Source: Acidobacteriaceae bacterium (GTDB lineage Bacteria > Acidobacteriota > Terriglobia > Terriglobales > Acidobacteriaceae). Taken from it: DNA of 41,541 bases. This document shows, one piece after another, positions 33,872 through 41,541 of this stretch; the stretch's first letter is position 1, and every line of letters begins with the position of its first letter. Below the pieces are notes generated by a model that saw nothing but the letters and a program-made list of their open reading frames with translations, was not told where the DNA came from and did no database searches. Both the position numbers and the translations under genes were made by a program. Location of the stretch: NCBI GenBank assembly GCA_003165795.1, contig PMWW01000152.1:84144-125684 (forward strand). The letters run 5' to 3'.

Positions 33872-35278
33872 TTGCCCACGACCGCAGCCAGCAACAATAA
33901 CATCTATGACCTGATTGTCGTGGGCAGCGGCCCGGCCGGACAGAAGGCGGCAATCTGCGCTGCCAAGATGCGCAAGAAAGTCGCTGTGGTCGAACGCAAG
34001 CGTACCATCGGCGGGGTTTGCGTCCACACCGGAACTATCCCCAGCAAGACTTTTCGCGAAGCCATTCTCTACCTCAGCGGACTGCGGCAGCGCACGTTCT
34101 ACGGACGCGGCTACGCGTTGAAGGAAAATATCTCGATGCAGGACCTGGTCTTCCGCGCCGACTCGGTGATGGCGCGCGAGATTGAGGTGATCAAGGCGCA
34201 ACTGCGGCGCAACCGGGTCACGGTCTATGAAGGCAATGCGCGCTTCCTCGACCCGCACAGCATGGAAGTGGCCAGTGATGAAGGCTACACGCTACTGCGC
34301 GGAACTAACTTTGTGATTGCCTGCGGCACGCGGCCGGCGCACAGCGCCGATATTCCCATCGATGGCAAGCGCATCTTCGACTCCGACCAGGTCCACGAGC
34401 TGGAAGAGCTGCCGCGAGAGTTGATCGTAGTGGGCGCGGGGATTATTGGACTGGAATATGCCTCGATGTTCGCCGCGCTGGGAGTGAAGGTCACGTTGCT
34501 CGATCAGCGGTCTATACTGCTTGATTTTGTCGATCACGAGATTGTTGAGAGCCTATGTTTTCAGCTGCGGCAACTGGGCACGGTGTTTCGCCTCGGCGAA
34601 AAAGTTGTGCAGGTGGGAATTGACGATGATCGCGACCGCGTCTTTGCCAAGCTGGAGAGCGGGAAAACGGTGCATGGCGCCGCTTTGCTCTACGCGGTCG
34701 GACGCCAGGCGAACAGCGACCAGCTTAATTTGGAATCGATTGGGCTGGTGCCTGACAGTCGCGGCAAGATCATCGTTGACGAAAATTTCAAGACATCGAT
34801 TCCGCACATCTATGCCGCCGGCGACGTGATCGGCTTTCCCGCGCTAGCCAGCACCTCGATGGAACAGGGAAGACTTGCCAGTTGCCACATCTTTGGAGTG
34901 CCCGGCACCATTCCGCCAAACCTGATTCCGTATGGTGTATACACCATTCCGGAGATTTCCATGGTGGGCGCGACCGAGGAGCAGCTGACCCGCGATAAGG
35001 TGCCTTACGAAAGCGGCATCTCGCGTTACGCTGAGTTGGCGAAAGGTCAGATGCTGGGCGACGACCAGGGGTTCCTGAAACTTCTGTTCGATCCCGGCAG
35101 CCTGAAGCTGCTGGGAGTGCACATCATCGGGGAGCGTGCCGCCGAGATCGTCCACATCGGGCAAGCCGTGTTGACCATGGGCGGCACCATTGAGTACTTC
35201 CGCGACACCGTGTTCAACTATCCCACATTGGCGGAGGCCTACAAAGTAGCAGCTTTAGACGGCCTGAACAAACTCTGA
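33872..35278 (+). CDS. sthA: Soluble pyridine nucleotide transhydrogenase
   Basis: An FAD flavoprotein that exchanges hydride between NADPH and NAD. The 468-residue chain has the FAD motif VVGSGPAGQKAA (near residue 17) and GGVCVHTGTIPSKTFREA, in which the second cysteine of the dithiol seen in lipoamide dehydrogenase is replaced by Thr; this is diagnostic for SthA. The NAD(P) motif is VVGAGIIGLEYASMF, and the second FAD segment is HIYAAGDVIG. The interface domain starts near 345 (YTIPEISMVG). The start is a TTG at 33872 with AGGAG (33858-33862) 9 nt upstream, and no in-frame ATG precedes the FAD motif. It follows the pentose phosphate genes by 289 bp and may balance the NADPH/NADH they yield. 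Confidence 0.93.
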   Translation: MPTTAASNNNIYDLIVVGSGPAGQKAAICAAKMRKKVAVVERKRTIGGVCVHTGTIPSKTFREAILYLSGLRQRTFYGRGYALKENISMQDLVFRADSVMAREIEVIKAQLRRNRVTVYEGNARFLDPHSMEVASDEGYTLLRGTNFVIACGTRPAHSADIPIDGKRIFDSDQVHELEELPRELIVVGAGIIGLEYASMFAALGVKVTLLDQRSILLDFVDHEIVESLCFQLRQLGTVFRLGEKVVQVGIDDDRDRVFAKLESGKTVHGAALLYAVGRQANSDQLNLESIGLVPDSRGKIIVDENFKTSIPHIYAAGDVIGFPALASTSMEQGRLASCHIFGVPGTIPPNLIPYGVYTIPEISMVGATEEQLTRDKVPYESGISRYAELAKGQMLGDDQGFLKLLFDPGSLKLLGVHIIGERAAEIVHIGQAVLTMGGTIEYFRDTVFNYPTLAEAYKVAALDGLNKL

Positions 35279-35321
35279 TGATAGTCAGACAATGTAGTGC
35301 ATTGCCCCAGGATGCTTTCTC

Positions 35322-35777
35322 CTAGGCCACCTTCCTGTGCTTCCGCATGACGCGGACCCGCTCCAGCAGGCCCACAATTGCCTGTGCCTGGTTGCGAATA
35401 ATTCCCAGAATGTCGTCCGGCAGTTGATGGTTACGAATGCACTTGTCATATTGGTCCCGGGCGTAGCGGTCGCCGGTTTCCATGGACGACAGAATAGCGT
35501 CGTCGCCCCCGCCCAGGTTGGCCTTAAGATCGGTCCACCCGCGACGGATTGCGGCCATTGTGCTGCCGGAGCGGTCCAGGTCGGCTTTGCCCAAGCGAAC
35601 CGCCGTACTCTCCAGATCCCCGGCAAACTTGGCCCGCTCCAGGCTGACTTCGCTAAGAAACTTCTTCAGTTGTGGGTCCTTCGCGTGCTCGGCCGCGTCA
35701 CGATATCCGTTTTGACCGTCTCGACAAACTTCGATCAGCTTCTCCAGAGTGTCCACAATGTGCTTTTGATCTGCCAT
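35322..35777 (-). CDS. PA2169-family (DUF2383) four-helix-bundle protein
   Basis: A 151-residue all-helical, ferritin-like protein. The opening DTLEKLIEVCRDGQNGYRDAA and the later GDRYARDQYDKCI segment are typical of DUF2383, members of which are often stress-induced and of unknown activity. The Glu/Asp/His positions could hold metal but no complete di-iron ExxH set is evident. AGGAGG 7 nt upstream gives a very strong ribosome binding site. It is convergent with sthA and divergent from the radical SAM gene. Confidence 0.85.
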   Translation of the reverse strand: MADQKHIVDTLEKLIEVCRDGQNGYRDAAEHAKDPQLKKFLSEVSLERAKFAGDLESTAVRLGKADLDRSGSTMAAIRRGWTDLKANLGGGDDAILSSMETGDRYARDQYDKCIRNHQLPDDILGIIRNQAQAIVGLLERVRVMRKHRKVA

Positions 35778-35938
35778 GACTGCGCCTCCTAATTCTTTCT
35801 TGTTCCAGGTCTTAGTAGGATGGCGGGGAGCTGCGCCAGGTTGGCCTGGCCGGACCGCCGGAACTGACTTGACTCGGCGGCGCCTGAGCGGTAGGATTTG
35901 CTAGGCGAAGAAAGAGCGAATCTCGGCCGGCCTTTCCC

Positions 35939-36949
35939 ATGCATCCATCGCTGCTCCAGATCGAGGATGAAGACGCCACGCCGGAATTCATTGGCATCGC
36001 CAAGCTCGCGGCGCAGGGGGAATCGATCCGGCAGGGTCATCTGGTTGAGTACTTCAAGCTACCGTCGCGGTCGCTGCTCAACCGCTGCACCTCGGCGCGA
36101 ATGCCTTTCGCGTGGACGATCAATCCCTATCGCGGTTGCGAGTTTGCCTGCAAATATTGCTACGCGCGCTATACCCACGAGTTTATGGAGATGCGCGACG
36201 GGGTGGATTTCGAACGCAAGATCTACGTCAAGCAGCAGGCCGCCTGGCTGCTGCGGCAGGACTTGCGAAAAGTGAAACGCGGGGAGGAGATTGCCATCGG
36301 TACCGCGACCGATCCTTACCAACCTGCCGAGAAGCGCTTCGAGGTCACCCGCGGAATCCTGGAGGAAGTGGCGCAACACCACGGCCTGAAGATTGGGATT
36401 GTCACCAAGTCCGACCTGATTCAGCGCGACATCGAACTTTTGCGGCGCGTGGCCGAGCATAATTCTTTATTCGTGAACCTCACCGTCACCACGCTCAATA
36501 CCAAGCTGGCGCGAACTCTGGAGCCACGGGCACCGCGTCCCGACCTGCGGCTGGAGGCAGTGCGCCAATTGTGCGCCGCGGGGCTGAACGCTGGAGTGAT
36601 TTGTGCACCGGTGCTGCCGGGAATCACAGACTCGCTCGCCGCACTGGACGCCCTGGTGCGCGCCACGAAAGAAGTGGGCGGGAAGTACATCTACGCCAAT
36701 CCACTGTTCCTGAAGCCATGTTCGGCGAGCGTGTTTCTGCCATTTCTGGAGAAAGAGTTTCCACACCTCGTGGAGGACTATCGCAAGAGGTATGCTGATC
36801 GGGCGTTTGTGAGCAAGGCTTATGGCAAGCGCATTTCAGAGTTGATGGCAGGCTTGCGCAGGAAGTACGGCATCAGCCGCGAGTTCAGCTCGCGCAGCCA
36901 GAGTGCCCACCCGCCATTGGCCGAGGAGCAGTTAGGCCTGTTTGCGTGA
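35939..36949 (+). CDS. Radical SAM protein, Rv2578c/PA0069 (spore photoproduct lyase-like) family
   Basis: A 336-residue radical SAM enzyme. The cluster motif is Cys67-x3-Cys71-x2-Cys74 in NPYRGCEFACKYCYAR, preceded by PFAWTI. Later segments are TATDPYQPAEKRFEVTR, VTKSDLIQRDIELL and PVLPGITDS, as in the PA0069/Rv2578c group related to spore photoproduct lyase. The substrate is unknown. The C-terminus is EEQLGLFA, matching the QLxLF beta-clamp-binding consensus, which would fit a role at replication or repair sites. It stands alone after a divergent DUF2383 gene. The ATG at 35939 lacks a clear ribosome binding site. Confidence 0.88.
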   Translation: MHPSLLQIEDEDATPEFIGIAKLAAQGESIRQGHLVEYFKLPSRSLLNRCTSARMPFAWTINPYRGCEFACKYCYARYTHEFMEMRDGVDFERKIYVKQQAAWLLRQDLRKVKRGEEIAIGTATDPYQPAEKRFEVTRGILEEVAQHHGLKIGIVTKSDLIQRDIELLRRVAEHNSLFVNLTVTTLNTKLARTLEPRAPRPDLRLEAVRQLCAAGLNAGVICAPVLPGITDSLAALDALVRATKEVGGKYIYANPLFLKPCSASVFLPFLEKEFPHLVEDYRKRYADRAFVSKAYGKRISELMAGLRRKYGISREFSSRSQSAHPPLAEEQLGLFA

Positions 36950-37001
36950 GCAGCGGCATCGTGCGAAGCGAAGGTCCCGGTCAGGTGCACCAGTCTCGGC
37001 T

Positions 37002-37148
37002 CTAGCAGGTTGCTGAAAACTCGGGAAAAGCAAACCCCTCACCGACTAGAGTCGGTTCGAAGAATAAGGGACTTGTTACGGCGTAGCTAGACTAAAGCTA
37101 CGCCCCTTCAAAATCACCTCTGGCCAAGTTGTTTCAGCAAACTGCTAG
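37002..37148 (+). repeat. 147-bp MITE-like element, copy A (best preserved)
   Basis: The ends CTAGCAGGTTGCTGAAA (37002-37018) and TTTCAGCAAACTGCTAG (37132-37148) are inverted repeats matching at 16 of 17 positions, bounded by CTAG. Two hairpins lie inside: ACCGACT/AGTCGGT (37041-37056) and GCGTAGCT/AGCTACGC (37081-37103). The final CTA is the stop codon of the TonB receptor gene on the minus strand. No coding capacity; likely moved in trans. Confidence 0.82.
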
Positions 37149-40099
37149 AACGAGAACAGCATTTGCAGGTCGATACGCCGACTGGCCGAGCCGGAAGAAA
37201 ATGGGGCGCCGGCCAATGCGTTTGACGTTCCGAACAGCGGTGAGCTGAGATTGCCGATGGGAGGCGCGTAGTTCACGTTGTTCAGCAAGTTTCGCGCGCT
37301 GACGCTGAACGTCAAGTTGTATTTGCGATTGGTTTCTCCGCTGAAGATAAACGGGCTGCCACCGGGCCCTCCAAGTCCGCGGCCTCCGAGGCCTCCGCCA
37401 CCACCGCGAGGGCCACCGCCGCCGGATCCGCCCGACCTACCGTGGCCATCGACTTTCGGTCCCAGACCAATTGTCTTGCTGAGCCGCAGGTTCAAGCTAA
37501 ACAAGGCCTGGCCGGTGCCATAGTTAATCGGCGTGATGGCCTGGCCGGGCTGCGGCACGGTATTGAAGGTGCCGTAGGGAGTGACCTTGACGGCCCCAGC
37601 CGGACCTGTACTGGCCAGTGCGGGACGGTCATTGAAGATCGAGTCGCCATTCAGGTCCTGACCGACGATGATGTCAAATGGCGAACCCGAGTCGGCGATG
37701 ATGAATGGGCTGAGGCGGAGTGCGTAGGGCAGAGAAATTGTGCCGCCGACAAAGAGGCGATTGCGAACGTCGAAGGCCGCCCGCCCGTAGTCCTGCATGG
37801 GGTCATAGGAGTTCATCACGAATTGCGGGGAACTGGTACCTCCGCCGAAAGCGCCGCCAAATCCGCCGCCGCCGCCTCCAGACGAAATCGAGACCGCGCC
37901 GCCCGATCCGAGATCGCTGTTGGCGAAATTGAGCGAGTAGAAACCAAACAGCGACAGCTTATTGCCGACGCTAACCCGAAAATTCGCGATCACTTGGTTC
38001 TGCTCGAAAACTCCGCCGGAGTTGTACTGATAGATGTTGGTGTTCCCACCAAAGGGACGAATATCGCTGGGCGGGTAGGTGCCAGGCAAGGGCGCATTGG
38101 CATTGCGCAAGAAGAGCTGGTGCTCTCCTCGCGAGTTCAGATAGGTGACCGAGACAGTGGCATTCTTGGTGATTTGCCGCTCCACGCTGAAGGCCGCTTC
38201 CATGGTGTAGGGCACGCGCAGGTTCGACTGGACCTGATAGACCGTAGGCGAGGTAGTGGACAGTTGTGACAGCTGTGCCGGTGTCGGAATCAGCGGATAG
38301 AAGTTAGGGTTGGCCACGACATACTGTTGTTGGGTGGTGCCGTTGTAGCGCTCGGCTTGCAACAGGTAGTCATAGGAGAAGCGGTCGTAGAAGATGCCAT
38401 ATCCTCCGCGCAGCACGGTCTTCGGCTGGGTCTTATTGTGTCCCAGACCCCAGGCCAGACTCACGCGCGGCGCCCAATCGCCCTGGTAAGGAATGCCGGT
38501 TTGCGTCTCATAGCGCAGCCCGGCGCTAAGCGTGATGTTGGGCCGGAGCCTCCATTCGTCCTCGGCGTACAAGCCGACATCGACCATGGAAACGTCGGAG
38601 AGCGGCTGTCCGGCGACCAGAACAAACTGGCTGGCGCCGCCGCCCAGCGCCCGAATCTGCGCCGGGGTCAGACCCTCTTGCAATCCCGTTTCCGTGATTT
38701 GATAAGCGTTGATCGAGGAAAAATTATAGGACCCGTTGAAGCCCGAGTCCTGAGTGCTGGAAAACAGCGTACCGCGCAGCCTGCCGCCGAACTTGATGAA
38801 GTGCTTGCCATGGGCGATCGAAGTGTAATTCTGCAATTCGTAGTGGTCTTGATTGCTGACCACGGTACCGGACGAACTTCCACCGCCGGTAAACGCGCTC
38901 TGCACGATCAGGGTGGGATCGACGCTCAAGGGAACCGAGGTGTCGCTGTCGCGAATGTACTGGAAGCGCGTCTCATTTACTATCGTCGGACTGATAGTCT
39001 GGGTGTCGCTGATCTGTACCGTCTGCTCGGTGCTGTGGGAGTTATAGCCTGTCGTGGCTAGAGAGAATTGGCCGATGCCTTCGTTGTTTTGATCGTTGCG
39101 CACATACTGATAGCGCACGGTCAGTGTGTTCTTAGGGGTGAGTTGGAAATCGGCCCGCGGGCTGATATTAAGCCGCTTCGCTGGGCTGGGCACGGCCGCG
39201 GTGTAAGGGACGATGGTGTTGCCCGGACCGAGTACCTGGGCGACGATGACGCTTACGTTGTCGATGTCGCGCTGCTGGATGGTGAAGAAGAACGAAGCCT
39301 TCTTGTCGATCGGCCCGCTGATATTTCCGTTGAAGATTTCCGAGTAATAGCCCGGCGTCGACGTAATGAAGGGATTGAGCGAGTTGAACGCCGAAGAATT
39401 TCCATTCACCATGAGCTGGCCGTGGAGCTGATCGGTCCCTGGCTTGGTGAAGACCTCGATGCGTCCGTAACCGAGCTTGTCGTACTCGGCGGAGAATGGG
39501 TTCTGGTTAATACGGATTTCGCGGATCGCCGATTTCGGAGGAAGTTGTCCGGCGGTAAATCCGTCAACATAGATTTGGCCGCCGTTCGGTCCGGCGGAAG
39601 GCCCGGCCAGAGCTTGCAGCTCTGAACTCAACTCATCGGGATCGTCGGAGAGCGCATCGAGATCTTTGCCCTTGAGCACCAAAGTTCCAGCGCTGCTTTC
39701 GGGACTCACATTGACGGTTGGGGACTCTTCCTGCACCTCGACGTTTTGTTTTTCGACCTCGATCTCCAGACCGATGTCGAGCTGTTGCGGCTGCCCGGGG
39801 ACAATTTTCACGTCCGCTTCCTGATCGACTGCGAAGCCCGGAGCCGCGGCCGTGACGTTGTACGATCCAGGAGCAAGTCCCTTGAGTTCATAAACTCCTT
39901 GATGATTGGTTAGGGTGCTGATGGGCTTTCCATCAGCTCCAGTGGCAGTAATCGTTGCTCCGGGGATGACGGCGCCGGAGGGATCGGTAATCCGGCCACG
40001 CAGGGTTCCCGATGTTTGCGCGGAGGCCGCAACGGCGAAAATCGAAAACAAGAAAAAGGTAATGGTGCACAAGCGCATTTGAAGTGACTGGACTTTCAT
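37145..40099 (-). CDS. Oar-like TonB-dependent outer-membrane receptor
   Basis: A 984-residue outer-membrane protein. A signal peptide spans about residues 1-28 (ending AVAASAQ). A carboxypeptidase-regulatory-like Ig domain (about 30-100) contains LRGRITDPSGAVIPGATI and GVYELKGLAPGSYNV. The plug (about 125-215) includes IYVDGFTAGQLPPKSAIREI. The rest is a 22-strand-type barrel ending in LQMLFSF with the terminal Phe needed for assembly. Two Gly-rich stretches interrupt the barrel (SSGGGGGGFGGAFGGG, and a longer one near 905-935). Acidobacteria carry many such receptors; the substrate, often a polysaccharide or peptide, cannot be read from sequence. The start at 40099 (MKVQSLQMRL) is preferred because it precedes the signal peptide and avoids overlap with the upstream gene. 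Confidence 0.9.
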   Translation of the reverse strand: MKVQSLQMRLCTITFFLFSIFAVAASAQTSGTLRGRITDPSGAVIPGATITATGADGKPISTLTNHQGVYELKGLAPGSYNVTAAAPGFAVDQEADVKIVPGQPQQLDIGLEIEVEKQNVEVQEESPTVNVSPESSAGTLVLKGKDLDALSDDPDELSSELQALAGPSAGPNGGQIYVDGFTAGQLPPKSAIREIRINQNPFSAEYDKLGYGRIEVFTKPGTDQLHGQLMVNGNSSAFNSLNPFITSTPGYYSEIFNGNISGPIDKKASFFFTIQQRDIDNVSVIVAQVLGPGNTIVPYTAAVPSPAKRLNISPRADFQLTPKNTLTVRYQYVRNDQNNEGIGQFSLATTGYNSHSTEQTVQISDTQTISPTIVNETRFQYIRDSDTSVPLSVDPTLIVQSAFTGGGSSSGTVVSNQDHYELQNYTSIAHGKHFIKFGGRLRGTLFSSTQDSGFNGSYNFSSINAYQITETGLQEGLTPAQIRALGGGASQFVLVAGQPLSDVSMVDVGLYAEDEWRLRPNITLSAGLRYETQTGIPYQGDWAPRVSLAWGLGHNKTQPKTVLRGGYGIFYDRFSYDYLLQAERYNGTTQQQYVVANPNFYPLIPTPAQLSQLSTTSPTVYQVQSNLRVPYTMEAAFSVERQITKNATVSVTYLNSRGEHQLFLRNANAPLPGTYPPSDIRPFGGNTNIYQYNSGGVFEQNQVIANFRVSVGNKLSLFGFYSLNFANSDLGSGGAVSISSGGGGGGFGGAFGGGTSSPQFVMNSYDPMQDYGRAAFDVRNRLFVGGTISLPYALRLSPFIIADSGSPFDIIVGQDLNGDSIFNDRPALASTGPAGAVKVTPYGTFNTVPQPGQAITPINYGTGQALFSLNLRLSKTIGLGPKVDGHGRSGGSGGGGPRGGGGGLGGRGLGGPGGSPFIFSGETNRKYNLTFSVSARNLLNNVNYAPPIGNLSSPLFGTSNALAGAPFSSGSASRRIDLQMLFSF

Positions 40100-40133
40100 G
40101 AAGCCGAAAAGTTTTGCCGCTGCATGTATTCCG

Positions 40134-41372
40134 CTAGGGAGTGTCTCCCGTTCCAGCATTTGCTCCGGTAGACAGATTCCACGGTGACAAAATTGTGCTG
40201 GCCCGGGCGGGAGAAGCGGCCGCCAGAATCGGCTCGACCCCGCTGAGCAGGATGATCACCGTCGAAGGTGAATCGGTTGAGCCTTCGGTAGCGACGATCA
40301 TCAATGCGTCGCCCTTTTGCAATTCGCCGAGGCCAGCAGCGGGCATGCGACTGAGCATTTGCTGAAAATCGGGCGGACCACCCTGGCGAGAACCTCCCGG
40401 ACTTGCCCCGCCGTCGGGAGACGTCCCGCCGCCTTGGGCATGCGTGGGAGGGCCGCCAGCCGCAGCAGCGCCGGCACCAGCAGGAGAAGCGCCGCCTTTC
40501 AAGCGCAGGGCAATGCGCTGCGCGAACATGGCAGGCAGCTTGTGCATCTGCGAGTCGGCGGTGATTTTCAGCGTTACCGGCCGCTTGTTTGCCAGGTCCG
40601 TCACCGTGACCGTACTATTCGCGGCGTCGGTGGAGACGACCACACCGGCAATGCTGCGGAAGCTTCCCGAGACAATTTCTGCGGCCGCCATTGCCTTGCC
40701 ATCATCGCTTTTGGTACCGCGTACGCGAAGCTGGTCGCCAGGCTTGATCTGGTCCAGCGTGCCGGGCTTGGCGTCGTCGAACTTCACCGAGTCAGGAGCG
40801 TAGCGGCGAATGAGCGTGTCCTGCGAAACATGGATGGCGAGCGTGTTGGGAGCGCCTAACGTGCCGGTGGAAATCGTAATCGTTCCCGAGCCGGCATCGA
40901 CTGCCTTCACCACGCCGCCGGTGCCGTGCTTCTGCCACTGTTCGCGGTCATGTTCCTGCTTCTCGGCGACGTCGGACTTCTTCATTACGACTGCGGACGT
41001 GGCCGAGACGGACTTGCCATCATCGGAGGGCGTTCCTCCGGCAAGCAGGCGATCGCCCACCTGAACATCGCTCAACTGGATCGCCAGTGCGCTCTTTAGA
41101 TCGGTCTGCCCCGGCGCCATACGCACCAGGCGAGTAGACGGTCCAATGAGCACGTTGATCTCAGAACCAGAGTCGGTGGTGAGTGTGATCGTGTTGGCAT
41201 TCACCGACTTAATTGTGCCCACAGCGCGAACTTTTTTCGGCGCGTTTACCGGCTGCGAGGTGCCGCTCTGCTGAACGGCAGAAGTTTGGGGAGCAAGAAG
41301 TAAGCTTCCGGCGACGAGAACAAGGATCGCTAAGACTGGCTTCACTCTTCGTTGTGGAATCATGGCTCGCAT
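40134..41372 (-). CDS. Secreted DUF5666-type repeat protein
   Basis: An exported protein of about 412 residues. A signal peptide or anchor covers residues about 10-35 (VLAILVLVAGSLLLA). Three or four beta-barrel-like repeats follow, each of the form G-x-I/V-x-x-V-x-x-x-x-I-T-L ... G-D-x-L-x-x-x-G-x-x-x-D-D-G-K: VRAVGTIKSVNANTITLT/SDDGKSVSA, GGVVKAVDAGSGTITIS/SDDGKAMAA and IAGVVVSTDAANSTVTVT. This is the DUF5666 (OB-like) pattern. A Gly/Ala/Pro/Ser-rich linker lies near 305-345. It is 34 bp upstream of the TonB receptor on the same strand, so the two are probably co-transcribed. Start choice among several ATGs (41363, 41372, 41429) is uncertain. The function is unknown. Confidence 0.8.
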   Translation of the reverse strand: MRAMIPQRRVKPVLAILVLVAGSLLLAPQTSAVQQSGTSQPVNAPKKVRAVGTIKSVNANTITLTTDSGSEINVLIGPSTRLVRMAPGQTDLKSALAIQLSDVQVGDRLLAGGTPSDDGKSVSATSAVVMKKSDVAEKQEHDREQWQKHGTGGVVKAVDAGSGTITISTGTLGAPNTLAIHVSQDTLIRRYAPDSVKFDDAKPGTLDQIKPGDQLRVRGTKSDDGKAMAAAEIVSGSFRSIAGVVVSTDAANSTVTVTDLANKRPVTLKITADSQMHKLPAMFAQRIALRLKGGASPAGAGAAAAGGPPTHAQGGGTSPDGGASPGGSRQGGPPDFQQMLSRMPAAGLGELQKGDALMIVATEGSTDSPSTVIILLSGVEPILAAASPARASTILSPWNLSTGANAGTGDTP

Positions 41373-41541
41373 TCTTGACTCTAGCTTGATAGCGCTTTTC
41401 CCTGCCTGCTCAAGAACTCTTCTTGGCAACCTGTTGGAAATTGTACCGATTACTACCTAAACACACGGCGACATTTGATTTTGTTAAGAAAACATAAGTT
41501 TTGTAAACCCATCTTGGGTGTTTATGACTCTACTAGAATTC

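Noticed and set aside
38327-39061. A 244-residue open frame on the plus strand
   Set aside because: Antisense to the TonB barrel, without any recognisable feature or ribosome binding site.
41536-41541. GAATTC at the right end as a cloning junction
   Set aside because: A single EcoRI site at the end and a 41.5 kb length fit a cloned insert but prove nothing; no vector sequence is seen.

Overview
The window looks like chromosomal DNA of a soil-type Acidobacteriota (Terriglobia-like). This is inferred from a GC-rich genome, a large Oar-like TonB receptor with an N-terminal carboxypeptidase-regulatory-like domain and C-terminal Phe, a DUF5666 partner gene, many PAS-rich hybrid kinases, and several hairpin-bearing intergenic repeats. 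The 41.5 kb length would suit a fosmid insert, but nothing in the sequence proves it. I saw no tRNA, rRNA, CRISPR array or transposase gene.

Left part (1-7.9 kb): a truncated aspartate ammonia-lyase on the minus strand at the edge, a Uma2-family endonuclease-like gene, two small membrane-anchored unknowns, a small minus-strand unknown, a class I fumarase, a cysteine dioxygenase, an M48 metalloprotease followed by a clear terminator, and a secreted propeller-like protein.

Central part (8.2-28.7 kb): a 20 kb signalling island. A seven-PAS hybrid kinase ending in an HPt domain faces a co-directional series. That series is REC-PP2C phosphatase, HATPase anti-sigma-type kinase, STAS antagonist, CheA with two CheW-like segments and a REC domain, MCP, CheW, CheB and CheR. 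After a 339-bp leader come a CHASE-PAS3 hybrid kinase and a REC-PAS2-GGDEF-EAL protein that overlap by 4 bp. Many junctions overlap or nearly touch (8 bp STAS/cheA, 4 bp cheB/cheR). There is no free CheY and no flagellar or pilus gene. The likely reading is a chemosensory array wired to a partner switch and to cyclic di-GMP rather than to a flagellar motor. It resembles the Pseudomonas HptB-HsbR-HsbA-HsbD circuit, but with HsbR split into two genes.

Right-central part (28.9-35.3 kb): sugar-phosphate and redox metabolism. It holds a hexose-6-phosphate mutarotase (minus), then transaldolase, a short 6-phosphogluconate dehydrogenase with an NAD-type Asp, 6-phosphogluconolactonase and soluble transhydrogenase. 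Glucose-6-phosphate dehydrogenase is not in the window.

Right end (35.3-41.5 kb): a DUF2383 four-helix protein, a radical SAM protein ending in a clamp-binding-like QLGLF, and the TonB receptor/DUF5666 pair on the minus strand.

Four short non-coding elements (three homologous copies of 146-147 bp and a related one of 128 bp) have terminal inverted repeats, internal hairpins and 4-bp YTAG flanks. These traits fit MITEs moved by an IS5-group transposase. Two of them supply or abut the stop codon of the neighbouring gene.
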